Shown one piece after another: positions 11,329 to 21,372 of a stretch of 64,000 nucleotides of DNA. How positions within the stretch are numbered: position 1 is the stretch's first letter; every line of letters starts with the position of its first letter. This DNA is from Bradyrhizobium erythrophlei (lineage in GTDB: Bacteria > Pseudomonadota > Alphaproteobacteria > Rhizobiales > Xanthobacteraceae): assembly GCF_900129505.1 (NCBI RefSeq), contig NZ_LT670818.1, positions 6,419,001 to 6,483,000 of the forward strand, read 5' to 3'. The position numbers and the translations under genes are program-made. The notes beneath the pieces were generated by a model. It searched no databases, was not told the DNA's origin, and saw nothing but the letters and a program-made list of their open reading frames with translations.

Positions 11329-12318
11329 ATGGAACTGACACGACGTCACGCACTCAGTGGAGCTGCGGCGATCGCGGCCACGCCGCTGTTGCCGTCGATG
11401 ACCGCGAGGGCCGCAGCACCGGTCGCGGACAAGCAGGCGCCGAGCTTCTACCGCTACAAGGTCGGCGACATCCAGGTCACCGTGGTTTCCGACGGCCGAA
11501 ACACCTTCGCGCTGGAGGATTCCTTCATCGTCAACGCGAAGAAGGAGGAGGTCAACGCCGCGCTCGAGAAGGCATTTCTGCCGCGCGATATCTTCACGAT
11601 CTACTTCGCGCCGCTGGTGATCAACACCGGCGGCAAGCTGGTCGTGATCGATACCGGCAACGGCCCGGTCGCGAAGGTCAACAGCAAGGGCGCCAACGGA
11701 CTGTTCGCCGACAACATGGCCGCGGCCGGCTTCGATCCCAAGGCGGTCGACATGGTGGTGATCTCGCACTTCCACACTGACCACGTGAACGGTCTCTTGA
11801 CGGCCGAAGGCAGTCCGGCATTTCCGAACGCCGAACTGCTGGTGCCCGCGACCGAGTGGAAATTCTGGATGGACGATGGCGAGATGAGCCGCGCGCCCGC
11901 CGGGCGCATGCAGGGCCTGTTCAAGAACAACCGCAATATCTTCGACGCGGCGCTCAAGCGGAAGGTGACGCCTTACGAGTGGGGCAAGGAAGTCGCGCCC
12001 GGCCTGCTCGCGGTCGAAAGCGTCGGTCATACGCCCGGCCATACCTCCTACGTCTTATCGTCGGGTTCCGGCAAGGTGTTCATCCAGTCGGATGTGACCA
12101 ACAATCCCAATCCGTTCGCGACCAATCCGGGCTGGCATGCGTTCTTCGACCAGGACGCGGAGGTGGCGGAAAAGACCCGCCGCCGGGTGTACGACATGGT
12201 GGTGGCCGAGAAGCTGATGGTGCAGGGCTTCCATTATCCGTTCCCGGGGCTGGGCCATGTCGTCAAGGACGGGGATGGCTACCGGGTGGTGCCGGCGCCG
12301 TGGAATCCGGCGATTTGA
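11329..12318 (+). CDS. exported MBL-fold metallo-hydrolase
   Basis: A 329-residue zinc metallo-beta-lactamase-fold enzyme. The N-terminus MELTRRHALSGAAAIAATPLL carries a twin-arginine-like export signal, placing the folded enzyme in the periplasm. The metal motif is H147-x-H149-x-D151-H152 (SHFHTDHVNGL), with a later HTPGHTSY and a C-terminal region supplying further ligands (SDVTNNP, HYPFPGLGHV). Proteins with this layout include lactonases and other hydrolases; whether it cleaves acyl-homoserine lactones cannot be told. It is preceded by AGGGGAGGA and is a single-gene unit. Confidence 0.9.
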   Translation: MELTRRHALSGAAAIAATPLLPSMTARAAAPVADKQAPSFYRYKVGDIQVTVVSDGRNTFALEDSFIVNAKKEEVNAALEKAFLPRDIFTIYFAPLVINTGGKLVVIDTGNGPVAKVNSKGANGLFADNMAAAGFDPKAVDMVVISHFHTDHVNGLLTAEGSPAFPNAELLVPATEWKFWMDDGEMSRAPAGRMQGLFKNNRNIFDAALKRKVTPYEWGKEVAPGLLAVESVGHTPGHTSYVLSSGSGKVFIQSDVTNNPNPFATNPGWHAFFDQDAEVAEKTRRRVYDMVVAEKLMVQGFHYPFPGLGHVVKDGDGYRVVPAPWNPAI

Positions 12319-12324
12319 TACTCG

Positions 12325-12457
12325 TCGTTCCCGGGCGATGCGAAGCATCGAACTCCGATGTGCAATTGCGCATCGGAGAATCTCGGGATTCCCGATGTGC
12401 GACAGCACAATTGAGGTTCGCTCGCATTGCTCGCGCCGGAATGACGGTGGTTTATCT
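12325..12457. repeat. interspersed palindromic repeat, family of the element at 21826
   Basis: Begins CGTTCCCGGGCGATGCGAAG and ends GCGCCGGAATGACGGTGG, with internal inverted stretches (GCGATGCGAAGCATCG, CTCCGATGTGCAATTGCGCATCGGAG). These ends match the ends of the element at 21826-21904. Such elements are scattered between genes in Bradyrhizobium. The rest of the 12319-12662 gap holds no recognisable gene. Confidence 0.75.
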
Positions 12458-12662
12458 TGACGCCGAGCGGACGCGGCCTTATAGCCACGCCCATGACCAA
12501 CGCTTCGACCATGCTCATCGTTCGCCGCCGCCGCGCCATCGCGGTATCGGCGGTCGTCTGCGTTTAGGATCATCGCCTCTGCCGCCGGATACAGTCCGCG
12601 GCTCTTTCCCTTCAAGAAACGCGGTTTGATCAGGCGGCTCCTACGTCAAGCAGGAGTTTGAA

Positions 12663-13331
12663 ATGTATACGCCTCCGATGTTCAAGCCCGACCGCGCCGC
12701 GAGCCTTGCGTTTGCGCAAGCGCGCGGCTTTGGCCTCGTCTGCGCGTGGGACGGCGTCCGGCCGATCGCCTCGTCGCTGCCGTTCTATCTCACCTTTGCC
12801 GACGACGGCACGCCGCGCGCCGCGTTTCATGTTGCGCGTCACAATCCGCTGGTGAAGTTCGCCGGCGGGACCACGTCCTGGTTGCTGGCCGTGAACGGGG
12901 CGGATGCCTATGTGTCACCCGACTGGTACGTCTCGCCGGATCAGGTGCCGACCTGGCTCTATCAGGTCGTGCACCTGACGGGCACGGTGCGGACCTTGTC
13001 TGACGACGAGCTTGCCGAGCAGATCGATACACTGAGCGCCAAGTTCGAAGACTGGCTCTTGCCCAAGAAGCCATGGGCATCTTCGAAGATGACAGTGGCG
13101 CGGCTGGACACTTTGAAGAAAGCCATCGTGGGTCTGGTGATGACGGTTGAAGAGGTCGAAGGCAGCTTCAAGCTTAATCAGCACAAGTCCGACGCCGATC
13201 ATGCCGCGATTGCCTCGGCACTGGTGGGGCGTCCCGACGAAGCCGCGCAGACGATCGGAAACCAGATGGTCGCGCTGCGGCCGCAGTTGGACTACAAATC
13301 GTCAACGCCCGTCAGTGTAGCCGCGGATTGA
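12663..13331 (+). CDS. FMN-binding negative transcriptional regulator, PaiB family
   Basis: A 222-residue protein of the PaiB/FMN-binding split-barrel family. It begins [24 protein letters not shown] and shows the family signatures [25 protein letters not shown] and [13 protein letters not shown]. Family members bind FMN, and Bacillus PaiB affects sporulation and protease genes, but most proteobacterial members are uncharacterised. A good AGGAG ribosome site is 6-8 bp upstream. It is followed by argC after 11 bp, which suggests co-transcription. Confidence 0.9.
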   Translation: MYTPPMFKPDRAASLAFAQARGFGLVCAWDGVRPIASSLPFYLTFADDGTPRAAFHVARHNPLVKFAGGTTSWLLAVNGADAYVSPDWYVSPDQVPTWLYQVVHLTGTVRTLSDDELAEQIDTLSAKFEDWLLPKKPWASSKMTVARLDTLKKAIVGLVMTVEEVEGSFKLNQHKSDADHAAIASALVGRPDEAAQTIGNQMVALRPQLDYKSSTPVSVAAD

Positions 13332-13342
13332 AGGAACACGCC

Positions 13343-14326
13343 ATGACCCTCTCCGACACCAAGCAGCCGAAAGGCCAATCCCTGACCGGCGGCGCGTCTG
13401 CGCGGCCCACCGTATTCGTCGACGGTGCGGCCGGAACGACCGGCCTCGGCATTCGCGAACGCCTCGGCCTGCAGAACGACGTCGTGCTCAAGAGCATTGC
13501 CGAGGAAAAGCGCAAGGATGCGCAGGCAAAGCGGGCGCTGATGGAGGAAGTGGACCTCGTCATCCTTTGCCTGCCGGACGAAGCCGCGCGCGAGACGGTC
13601 GCGCTGATTGACGGCATGGGAGCCGCGGCGCCCAAGGTGCTGGACGCATCGACGGCCTTTCGCGTCGCGCCCGACTGGGCCTACGGTTTTCCGGAACTTG
13701 CGCCGGATCAGGCCGACAAGATACGCGCGGCGCGGAAAGTCTCGAATCCAGGCTGCTATCCGACCGGCGCGATCGCGCTGCTGCGGCCGCTCGTGGATGC
13801 CGGGCTGGTGCCGGCGGACTATCCCATCACCATCAACGCGGTGAGCGGCTATTCGGGCGGCGGCAAGTCCATGATCGAGAGTTTCGAAGACGGCACGGCG
13901 CCGGCCTTCGAACTCTATGGCCTCGGCTTCGAGCACAAGCATTTGCCGGAGACACAGCTTTACTCAAAACTCACGCGGCGGCCGATCTTCGTTCCGTCGG
14001 TCGGCGACTACCGGCAGGGCATGCTGGTGTCGGTGCCTTTGCATCTCGACACGCTTGCGGGCAAGCCGGATGCTGCCGACCTGCACGCGGCGCTGGCGAA
14101 GCGCTACGCCGGGAGCAAATACGTCTCGGTCATGCCGCTCGACAACGCGGCGACGCGTATCGAACCCGAGGCGCTCAACGAGACCAACATGCTCGAGCTC
14201 CACGTCTTTGCGAGCCCCAAATACCCTCAGGCGGTTCTGGTTGCGCGTCTCGACAATCTGGGCAAGGGCGCCTCGGGTGCGGCGGTGCAGAACATGCGGC
14301 TGATGCTGGGCTTTGCCGACACATAA
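13343..14326 (+). CDS. argC: N-acetyl-gamma-glutamyl-phosphate reductase
   Basis: It reduces N-acetylglutamyl phosphate to the semialdehyde, the third step of arginine biosynthesis. The 327-residue product is the short type 2 form common in alphaproteobacteria. The NADP-binding [14 protein letters not shown] is at 28-41 and the catalytic Cys138 is in [11 protein letters not shown]. The ATG at 13343 has an AGGAAC ribosome site; a TTG 15 bp upstream is in frame but overlaps the paiB stop and is less likely. A terminator follows at 14400. Confidence 0.95.
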   Translation: MTLSDTKQPKGQSLTGGASARPTVFVDGAAGTTGLGIRERLGLQNDVVLKSIAEEKRKDAQAKRALMEEVDLVILCLPDEAARETVALIDGMGAAAPKVLDASTAFRVAPDWAYGFPELAPDQADKIRAARKVSNPGCYPTGAIALLRPLVDAGLVPADYPITINAVSGYSGGGKSMIESFEDGTAPAFELYGLGFEHKHLPETQLYSKLTRRPIFVPSVGDYRQGMLVSVPLHLDTLAGKPDAADLHAALAKRYAGSKYVSVMPLDNAATRIEPEALNETNMLELHVFASPKYPQAVLVARLDNLGKGASGAAVQNMRLMLGFADT

Positions 14327-14399
14327 AGCTCAAAGCCCGCGAGTTCGCGTGACCCCGCTTCTCCCGGCCCGATCTGAGCGGCCCTCACGACATCAAAAC

Positions 14400-14425
14400 A
14401 AAACCCCGGCAGAGCCGGGGTTTTT
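14400..14425 (+). terminator. rho-independent terminator after argC
   Basis: Stem AAAACCCCGGC / GCCGGGGTTTT with a three-base loop AGA and a T run. It lies 74 bp after argC and between convergent genes, so it can serve both. Confidence 0.88.
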
Positions 14426-14454
14426 CGATCCTGCCTCGCGGCGTCAGCGAGTTC

Positions 14455-14853
14455 TCAAACGATCTTGAAAATCGCCAGCGCCAGCACGGCCTGCGCCAGG
14501 AAGCCGACGGTGAAGGCCAGCGTGCGGAATACCGGCAGGCCCAGGGTGTAGACGATGAGGTGCGCGACGCGGGTCCAGAAATAAACCGCGCAGGCGAGCG
14601 CCGTCCATTTCGTCGAATAATCAATTTCCGCCAGGATCAGCACCAGCGGCGCGAAGATGACGAGATTCTCGACCGCGTTATCATGCGCGAACATCAGCCG
14701 CGTGGCCCATTCCGCAAGCGGCTTGTCGCCACGCACCGGATTGGCCATCGCGCCGGATAGGCCGCGAACCTGACAGCGGTTGAGCACGTAGGGGACCCAC
14801 AGCAACCCGGTCAGAATGACGGTCAGCGTCAGCCAGAACAATTCGCGCGTCAT
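14455..14853 (-). CDS. MAPEG family membrane protein
   Basis: A 132-residue inner-membrane protein with four hydrophobic segments. It carries the MAPEG signatures RLMFAHDNAVENLVIFAPLVL and YFWTRVAHLIVYTLGLPVFRTLAF, corresponding to the E-N and R-x-x-H positions that bind glutathione in eukaryotic homologues. Bacterial members are mostly uncharacterised, so a glutathione-linked role is only family knowledge. It lies convergent with argC and downstream of phaC, with a repeat between it and phaC. Confidence 0.88.
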   Translation of the reverse strand: MTRELFWLTLTVILTGLLWVPYVLNRCQVRGLSGAMANPVRGDKPLAEWATRLMFAHDNAVENLVIFAPLVLILAEIDYSTKWTALACAVYFWTRVAHLIVYTLGLPVFRTLAFTVGFLAQAVLALAIFKIV

Positions 14854-14986
14854 TTTTCTTTCCCCTCAATTCGAGTTTTTGAGTCTCGTCCCGGCGGGAC
14901 GGCCGGTTATAGCCCAGAGTCTGGATTGGGCTGCGTTGAATCCGACTCCGGCGGCATCTTTATATTCAAGCTGGGTCCGTGGGCAA

Positions 14987-15040
14987 ACGCTTCGCATGCG
15001 TCCGCAGGGAAAACCGGTTCCAACTGTGCCGGATCATGCT
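14987..15040. repeat. interspersed repeat (GGAAAACCGGTTCC...GGATCATGC type)
   Basis: The stretch around GGGAAAACCGGTTCCAACTG followed by GCCGGATCATGC is a repeat module that I recognise as frequent in Bradyrhizobium intergenic DNA. It ends 15 bp from the phaC stop codon. It resembles the element at 18832-18902, which has the same GATCATGC-type end. Confidence 0.6.
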
Positions 15041-15054
15041 AAAGCGCGCGGTCG

Positions 15055-16860
15055 CTACGCGCGGACCCGGACATAGCTGCCGGGTGCGTCCTCGATCGCG
15101 GGCAGCGCCTCGGTGCCGGCCGCGCGCGCCGGCACCTGTTCGGCGTCGATGCTTTCGAGCCACCCGCGCCAGTCGGGCCACCACGATCCCTTGTGTTCCT
15201 GCGCGCCCTTGAGCCAGTCCGGAAGCGTCACGTCCCTGATATTGTCGTTGGTCCAGAACTGGTACTTGTCCGACGCCGGCGGGTTGACCACGCCGGCGAT
15301 ATGCCCGGAGGCGGACAATACATATTTCACCGGGCCGCCGAAAAACTGCGAGCCGTACAGCACGGAATCGGCGGGCGCGATGTGATCCTCGCGCGTCGCC
15401 AGATTGTAGACGGGAACCTTGACCTTCGAGAGGTCGAGCAGCGTGTTGTCGAGCACCATGCTGCCGGCGGAGAGCCGGTTCTCCAGGTAGCAATTGCGCA
15501 GGTAGTAGGAGTGGTTCGCCGAGGGCATCCGCGTCGCATCCGAATTCCAGTGCAGGAGGTCGAATGACGATGGCGGCTGTCCCTTCAGGTAATTGCTGAC
15601 GACATACGACCAGATCAGGTCGTTTGAGCGCAGCATGTTGAAGGCCATCGCCATTCTTGAGCCCTCGAGGACGCCGGATTCCTTCATGTCGCGCTCGAGC
15701 GCAGAGATCTGGTCTTCGTCGACGAACACCAGGAGATCGCCGGCATGGGTGAAATCGACCTGCGCCGCCAGGAACGTCGCCGAGGTGACGCGGACCCGGC
15801 GCTTCTCCGCAAGCCAGGCCAGCGTGGTGGCGAGCAGGGTGCCGCCGACGCAGTAGCCCATGGTATGGACTTTCATCTCGCCGGTGGCGCGCTCGATCGC
15901 GTCCATTGCCGCCAGCGGGCCTTCCTTCATGTAGTCTTCCCAGGTCTTCGTCCCCAGGTTCTTGTCCGGGTTGACCCACGAAATCACGAACACCGTGAGG
16001 CCCTGATCGACGCACCACTTGATGAGGGATTTTTCCGGCTTGAGGTCGAGGATGTAGAATTTGTTGATCCAGGGCGGCACGATCAGGAGCGGCGTGCGCA
16101 GCACGTTCTCGGTCGACGGCGTGTACTGGATCAACTGCATCAGATCGTTCTGGAAGATCACCTTGCCCGGCGTCGTCGCCATGTTGACGCCGACGATCAG
16201 GTTGGCCGGGTCGGACTGGCGAATGCGCAGGGTGCCGCCGCCGGCCTCGATATCCTCCGCCAGCATCTTCATGCCGCGCACAAGGTTGTCGCCGTTGGAC
16301 GCCAGCGTCTCGCGCAGCACTTCCGGATTGGTGAGCACGAAATTCGACGGCGCCAGCGCGTTGGCGATCTGCTGGACGTAGAACTCGGCCTTCTTGCGGG
16401 TATGCGCGTCGAGGCCGTCGGCGTTGCGCACGAGATCCTGCGCCCACTGCGTCGAGAGCAGATAGGCCTGCAACAGGAAATCGAAAAACTGATTCGACTT
16501 CCATTCGGGATCGCTGAAGCGCTTGTCGCGCGGCGACGGCTCGATCACAGGCGTCGGCTGTTCTCCGGCAAGCCGCCGCATCGACGAGCCCCACAGATCG
16601 AGATAGGTCTTGGCCAGCTTCTTCTGCAGCTCCGCCGAACGGTCGGTGTCCGACATCCAATATTCCGCCACCGCCGTGAAGGTCTTGATCACCTCGGTAA
16701 GTTCGCTCGGCGGCTTGTCCATCACTTCGCCGCTCTCGCGCGGCTTGAGAAAGGCGGCGAGGGCCTGGCCGCTGGTCTCCATCGCCCGCGCGAGATTCAT
16801 CGCGAAAGATTCGGGGTCGAACTTCTTTGCGGCCTGGGTTTTGATGGTGACGTCGCTCAT
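15055..16860 (-). CDS. phaC: class I poly(3-hydroxyalkanoate) synthase
   Basis: It polymerises (R)-3-hydroxyacyl-CoA into PHA storage granules. The 601-residue length is typical for class I enzymes acting without PhaE. The lipase-like box GYCVGG holds the catalytic Cys337; Asp492 (ATREDHIAP) and His520 ([10 protein letters not shown]) complete the triad. [11 protein letters not shown] and FVISWVNPD are further family signatures. The N-terminal 120 residues form the variable PhaC N-domain. No phaA/B/R genes are next to it here, so it appears to be a stand-alone unit. Confidence 0.96.
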   Translation of the reverse strand: MSDVTIKTQAAKKFDPESFAMNLARAMETSGQALAAFLKPRESGEVMDKPPSELTEVIKTFTAVAEYWMSDTDRSAELQKKLAKTYLDLWGSSMRRLAGEQPTPVIEPSPRDKRFSDPEWKSNQFFDFLLQAYLLSTQWAQDLVRNADGLDAHTRKKAEFYVQQIANALAPSNFVLTNPEVLRETLASNGDNLVRGMKMLAEDIEAGGGTLRIRQSDPANLIVGVNMATTPGKVIFQNDLMQLIQYTPSTENVLRTPLLIVPPWINKFYILDLKPEKSLIKWCVDQGLTVFVISWVNPDKNLGTKTWEDYMKEGPLAAMDAIERATGEMKVHTMGYCVGGTLLATTLAWLAEKRRVRVTSATFLAAQVDFTHAGDLLVFVDEDQISALERDMKESGVLEGSRMAMAFNMLRSNDLIWSYVVSNYLKGQPPSSFDLLHWNSDATRMPSANHSYYLRNCYLENRLSAGSMVLDNTLLDLSKVKVPVYNLATREDHIAPADSVLYGSQFFGGPVKYVLSASGHIAGVVNPPASDKYQFWTNDNIRDVTLPDWLKGAQEHKGSWWPDWRGWLESIDAEQVPARAAGTEALPAIEDAPGSYVRVRA

Positions 16861-17122
16861 GTAGGCAACATTATAGGTTCATTTCCGGTTCGTCACCGCG
16901 TTGATCAATCATGCAGCTTCGAAGTTAATTGCTGACGCGGGCGTGCTGCACTGCGACAAAGTTCCTTGGTTCGGTCATATTGAAGCCTCAGCGCTCCGAT
17001 TTCCTCTTTGGGCTTTGATCGTTTCGCGCGACAATGGTTTGAGCTGCGGCAAAAGTTGATGAAATAAGCGTCATGTTGCCCCAAGGCTAAACGGGACGAA
17101 GTCAGGACTTTCTTAAAGCGAT

Positions 17123-17413
17123 ATGTCGGTGGATCGAAATAAGAGGGCGCTGGTCGTGGGAGCGCTGCTGCTGTCGGCGCTTGCGCTGGGCGGCTGCTCG
17201 AGTTCGATCGCGGACCTGCCGCTAGTCGGCACGCCCGCCGACGCGCCTGCGCGTCCAAAGGATCCCAGCGCCTACCTTCCGGTTCATGATTTGCCGCCGG
17301 ATCGCGAACAGGCGGTGATCCCGCCGGCGGAGCGGGCCAAGATCGAGGCAGAACTGGCCGCGGCGCGCGACCGTCAGGCGTCGGTAGCGGCCAAGGACGC
17401 CGCCGCAAAGTGA
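17123..17413 (+). CDS. small lipoprotein, hypothetical
   Basis: A 96-residue protein with a lipoprotein signal: basic start MSVDRNKR, hydrophobic VVGALLLSALALGG, and lipobox LGGC with Cys25 as the lipidation site. The mature part is short, Pro/Ala-rich (PADAPARPKDPSAYLPVHDLPPDRE) and ends in a Lys/Ala helix (ERAKIEAELAAARDRQ). It is probably anchored in the outer membrane on the periplasmic side. No function is recognised. It is transcribed in the same direction as the aminotransferase gene 198 bp downstream and divergently from phaC. Confidence 0.8.
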   Translation: MSVDRNKRALVVGALLLSALALGGCSSSIADLPLVGTPADAPARPKDPSAYLPVHDLPPDREQAVIPPAERAKIEAELAAARDRQASVAAKDAAAK

Positions 17414-17611
17414 CCTGACAACACTGGCGCGGCCGGACGTCCGTGGTAAAAGAACCCCAATTCAACCGCAAATCAGGGCGAAGTCAGTCATTTTGCGCCT
17501 GAACTCACCCTAAACCATTGATTTAGCGTGATTTCTGGACGAATCCGAATTTCGTTTCGAATCTGCACGAATTCGGCGATTCTGCTCTGCCGGTTGCCGT
17601 AGCGAGGTCCC

Positions 17612-18832
17612 ATGGAAGAATTCTACCGCATCCGCCGTTTGCCGCCTTACGTGTTCGAGCAGGTCAATCGCGCCAAGGCGGCCGCACGGAATGCCGGCGC
17701 CGACATCATCGACCTCGGCATGGGCAATCCGGACTTGCCGACGCCGCCCCACGTGATCGAGAAACTCAAGGAAACCCTTGGCAAGCCGCGGACCGACCGC
17801 TATTCGGCGTCGCGCGGCATTACCGGCCTGCGCAAGGCTCAGGCCGCCTATTACAGCCGGCGTTTCGGGGTCAAACTCAACCCGGAAACCCAGATCGTGG
17901 CAACGCTGGGCTCGAAGGAGGGCTTTGCCAACGTGGCGCAGGCGATCACCGCGCCGGGCGACGTGATCCTGTGTCCGAATCCGAGCTACCCGATCCACGC
18001 CTTCGGATTCCTGATGGCCGGCGGCGTGATTCGTTCGGTGCCATCGGAACCCACCCCGCAATTCTTCGAGGCGGTGGAGCGCGCCATCATCCATTCGATC
18101 CCGAAGCCGTTGGCGCTTGTGGTCTGCTATCCCTCGAATCCGACCGCCTATGTCGCGAGCCTCGATTTCTACCGGGATCTGGTGGCGTTCGCGAAGAAGC
18201 ACGAGATCTTCATCCTGTCGGATCTGGCCTATGCGGAGGTCTATTTCGACGACAACAACCCGCCGCCCTCGGTGCTGCAGGTTCCCGGCGCGATCGACGT
18301 GGCCGTGGAATTCACCTCGATGTCGAAGACGTTTTCGATGGCCGGCTGGCGCATGGGCTTTGCGGTCGGCAACGAGCGCATCATCGCTGCACTGGCGCGG
18401 GTGAAATCCTACCTCGATTACGGCGCCTTCACGCCGATCCAGGTCGCAGCGACCGCGGCGCTGAACGGTCCGGACGACTGCATCCGCGAGATGCGCGATA
18501 CCTACCGCAAGCGTCGCGACGCGCTGGTCGAATCGTTCGGCCGGGCGGGGTGGGAGATTCCGCCGCCGCAGGCCTCGATGTTCGCCTGGGCGCCGCTGCC
18601 CGAAGCCTTCCGCGGCGTCGGCAGCATGCAGTTCGCGACCCTGATGGTCGAGAAGTCGGGCGTCGTGGTCTCGCCCGGGGTCGCCTTCGGCGAGCATGGT
18701 GAGGGCTTTGTTCGCATCGCCATGGTGGAAAACGAGCAACGTATCCGCCAGGCCGCCCGCGGCGTGCGGCGCTTCCTTGAAAGCGGCATTGAAACGTTGC
18801 ACAACGTGGTTCCTCTCGCCAACCGGCGTTAG
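17612..18832 (+). CDS. class I/II aminotransferase, AlaC-like
   Basis: A 406-residue PLP enzyme of fold type I. MGNPDLPTPP near the N-terminus, PSNPTAYV, DLAYAEVYFD, and the PLP lysine Lys239 in SMSKTFSMAGWRMGF are all present. Overall it resembles the glutamate-pyruvate aminotransferase AlaC; genes of this type are also annotated as LL-diaminopimelate aminotransferase. The exact substrate is not certain. It precedes hom and may supply amino-group transfer in the same amino-acid biosynthetic region, although a repeat element (18832-18902) lies between them. Confidence 0.92.
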   Translation: MEEFYRIRRLPPYVFEQVNRAKAAARNAGADIIDLGMGNPDLPTPPHVIEKLKETLGKPRTDRYSASRGITGLRKAQAAYYSRRFGVKLNPETQIVATLGSKEGFANVAQAITAPGDVILCPNPSYPIHAFGFLMAGGVIRSVPSEPTPQFFEAVERAIIHSIPKPLALVVCYPSNPTAYVASLDFYRDLVAFAKKHEIFILSDLAYAEVYFDDNNPPPSVLQVPGAIDVAVEFTSMSKTFSMAGWRMGFAVGNERIIAALARVKSYLDYGAFTPIQVAATAALNGPDDCIREMRDTYRKRRDALVESFGRAGWEIPPPQASMFAWAPLPEAFRGVGSMQFATLMVEKSGVVVSPGVAFGEHGEGFVRIAMVENEQRIRQAARGVRRFLESGIETLHNVVPLANRR

Positions 18833-18902
18833 GCATGATCCCGAAAAGCATGTCTGCGGGCTTGACCCGGAGATGGAGACGGTTTCCGGATCAGGTCATG
18901 CC
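18832..18902. repeat. interspersed repeat with inverted ends GGCATGA/TCATGCC
   Basis: A 71-bp element bounded by GGCATGA and TCATGCC. Internally it has TCCCGAAAAGCATGTCTGCG and GACGGTTTCCGGATCAGG. It overlaps the last base of the aminotransferase stop codon and fills most of the gap to hom. I recognise this type as common in Bradyrhizobium genomes. Confidence 0.65.
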
Positions 18903-18947
18903 TATTCATCTTTTTCTTTTTCGTCTTTCCGGCAGGTCTTTTGCGTC

Positions 18948-20267
18948 ATGGTCGCACCCCTGAAAGTGGGTATTGCGGGGCTCGGCACGGTTGGCGCCGA
19001 AGTAGTCCGTGTCATCGAGCAGCAGGGCGGCGTTTTGTCGGCGCGTTGCGGCCGCGCCGTGCGCATCGTCGCCGTCACCGCGCGTTCGAAGGTGAAAAAG
19101 CGCAGCCTCGATCTGCGCGGTATCGACTGGGCGAAGAGCCCGCTCGCGCTGGCCGGCGATCCCGGCATCGATTGTTTCGTCGAATTGATGGGTGGCTCCG
19201 GCGAACCCGCGCTGTCGGCGATCGAGGCGGCGCTGAAATCCGGCAAATCGGTCGTTACAGCCAACAAGGCGCTGATCGCCAAACATGGAATCCGGCTGGC
19301 CAAGCTCGCCGAGAAGCATGGCGGCGCGCTGAATTACGAGGCGGCGGTGGGAGCGGCTATCCCGGTGGTCAAGACCCTGCGCGAGGGCCTGGCGGGCACC
19401 GACATCAATCGCGTCTACGGCATCCTGAACGGCACCTGCAATTACATCCTGACCCGGATGGAGCAGGAGGGATTGTCGTTCGCCGAATGCCTGAAGGACG
19501 CCCAGCGCCTCGGTTACGCCGAGGCCAACCCGTCCTTCGATGTCGACGGCCACGACACCGCGCAGAAGCTTGCCATCCTTGCCAGCCTCGCCTTCGGCAC
19601 CAAGGTCGCGCAAAGCGCCATCTACGTCGAAGGCATCTCCTCGATCGCGCCGGAGGATTTGCGCGCCGCTGAAGAGCTCGGCTACCGCGTCAAACTGCTG
19701 GGGGTCGCGGTGCGCACCGCCAAGGGCATCGAACAGCGCGTGCATCCGACCATGGTGCCGAAATCGTCCTCGATCGCCCAGGTGATGGGCGTCACCAATG
19801 CCGTGACCATCGACGGCGACGGCATCCCGCCGATCACGCTGGTCGGCCCCGGGGCAGGGGGAGCTGCGACCGCATCGGCGGTGGTTGCCGATATCGCCGA
19901 TGTGGCGCGCGGCATCCGCGCCAGACCGTTCGGGCGTCCAGTGGACAGGTTGCGCGATACCAAGAAAGCCCCGATGGAGCGCCATGAGGGCGGCTATTAT
20001 ATACGCCTGATGGCGCGCGATTTGGCAGGAACTGCCGCTACGATCGCCACCCGGCTGGCGGAACAGAAGATTTCCATTGAATCGATCGTGCAGCGCCATC
20101 CCGATGGCGTTGACGCGGCGGGCGGGAAAGGAAAAGCTTCGCCGGTGCCGGTCATCCTGATTACCTATGCGACCAGCGAGGACGCGGTCTATCGGGCGCT
20201 CCAGGCGGTGCAGCACGACAAGGTGATCTCCGGCCGGCCGCAGGTGATACGGATCGAAAAGAACTAG
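18948..20267 (+). CDS. hom: homoserine dehydrogenase
   Basis: It reduces aspartate semialdehyde to homoserine, the branch point to threonine, methionine and isoleucine. The 439-residue product starts MVAPLKVGIAGLGTVGAEVVRVIEQ (Rossmann GxGxxG). It contains the NAD contact VVTANKALIAKHG, the catalytic-region signature GILNGTCNYILTRM and DVDGHDTAQKLAILA, and a C-terminal ACT domain (YYIRLMARDLAGTAATIATRLAEQKISIESIVQ) for allosteric control by threonine. The open frame runs 84 codons further upstream but that part overlaps the aminotransferase gene and is not protein-like. Confidence 0.96.
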   Translation: MVAPLKVGIAGLGTVGAEVVRVIEQQGGVLSARCGRAVRIVAVTARSKVKKRSLDLRGIDWAKSPLALAGDPGIDCFVELMGGSGEPALSAIEAALKSGKSVVTANKALIAKHGIRLAKLAEKHGGALNYEAAVGAAIPVVKTLREGLAGTDINRVYGILNGTCNYILTRMEQEGLSFAECLKDAQRLGYAEANPSFDVDGHDTAQKLAILASLAFGTKVAQSAIYVEGISSIAPEDLRAAEELGYRVKLLGVAVRTAKGIEQRVHPTMVPKSSSIAQVMGVTNAVTIDGDGIPPITLVGPGAGGAATASAVVADIADVARGIRARPFGRPVDRLRDTKKAPMERHEGGYYIRLMARDLAGTAATIATRLAEQKISIESIVQRHPDGVDAAGGKGKASPVPVILITYATSEDAVYRALQAVQHDKVISGRPQVIRIEKN

Positions 20268-20347
20268 CGCGCGATCCTAACGGCTCACGCGCCAAACGAT
20301 TGAATGCGGGCTGCAATACCCGTTGTGAAGGCTTAAGGAGTTTGACG

Positions 20348-21346
20348 ATGTCGACCCATATTTCGGTTCCGCCGCAGCTGTTGCTGGAGCGCATTCTGAC
20401 GCTGGAAATCGTGCGGGTGACCGAGCGCGCGGCGGTGTCGGCGGCGCGGCTGCGCGGCCACGGCAACGAAAAGGCCGCCGACCAGGCCGCGGTCGACGCC
20501 ATGCGCCGCGAGCTCAACAAGCTGCCGATCGAAGGCACCGTCGTCATCGGCGAGGGCGAACGCGACGAAGCGCCGATGCTGTTCATCGGCGAGAAGGTCG
20601 GGCTCAATGCCGGGCCGCAGGTCGATATCGCCGTCGATCCGCTCGAGGGCACCACGTTGTGCGCCAAGAACATGCCGGGCGCGATCGCGACCATGGCGAT
20701 GGCCGATGGCGGCACGCTGCTGCACGCGCCCGACGTCTACATGCAGAAGATCGCGGTCGGTCCCGGCTACAAGAAGGGCGTGGTCGAGCTCGACGCTTCG
20801 CCTGCCGACAATGTGCGCCGGCTGGCCAAGGCCAAGGGGGTCGACGCTTCCGCGATCACGGTGCTGGTGCTCGATCGTCCGCGCCATTCGGACATCATCC
20901 AGGGCGTGCGCTCGACCGGGGCTGCGGTCCGTCTCATCACCGACGGCGACGTTGCCGGCGTCATCCACTGCGCCGATCCCGATAACACCGGGGTCGACAT
21001 GTATATCGGTACCGGCGGCGCGCCCGAGGGCGTGCTGGCGGCGGCGGCGCTTCGCTGCATCGGCGGCCAGATGCAGTGCCGGCTGATCCTCGACAGCGAG
21101 GAGAAACGCGCGCGCGCCGCCAAGATGGGCGTCACCGATCCCCGCATGATCTACGGCATCGAGGACATGGCGAGGGGCGATTGTCTGTTTGCGGCGACCG
21201 GCGTCACCACGGGTTCGCTGCTCTCAGGCGTCAAATTCCGCAAGGACGTGATCGAGACCGAGACCGTGGTGATGCGCTCGGTCACCGGCACGGTGCGCTA
21301 CATCAAGGCCGAACATCGTCAGCTCGAAAAATTCCACCTCGACTGA
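20348..21346 (+). CDS. glpX: fructose-1,6-bisphosphatase class II
   Basis: It hydrolyses fructose 1,6-bisphosphate in gluconeogenesis and the Calvin cycle. The 332-residue product has the class II signatures GEGERDEAPML (metal-binding), DIAVDPLEGTTLCAKNMPGAIATMA and the later GTGGAPEGVLAAAAL. The ATG at 20348 is preceded by AAGGAG with good spacing. It follows hom by 80 bp and precedes an acetyltransferase by 26 bp, so the three are likely one transcript. Confidence 0.96.
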   Translation: MSTHISVPPQLLLERILTLEIVRVTERAAVSAARLRGHGNEKAADQAAVDAMRRELNKLPIEGTVVIGEGERDEAPMLFIGEKVGLNAGPQVDIAVDPLEGTTLCAKNMPGAIATMAMADGGTLLHAPDVYMQKIAVGPGYKKGVVELDASPADNVRRLAKAKGVDASAITVLVLDRPRHSDIIQGVRSTGAAVRLITDGDVAGVIHCADPDNTGVDMYIGTGGAPEGVLAAAALRCIGGQMQCRLILDSEEKRARAAKMGVTDPRMIYGIEDMARGDCLFAATGVTTGSLLSGVKFRKDVIETETVVMRSVTGTVRYIKAEHRQLEKFHLD

Positions 21347-21372
21347 GGTCGCTGAACCCTGAGGTCACGGAC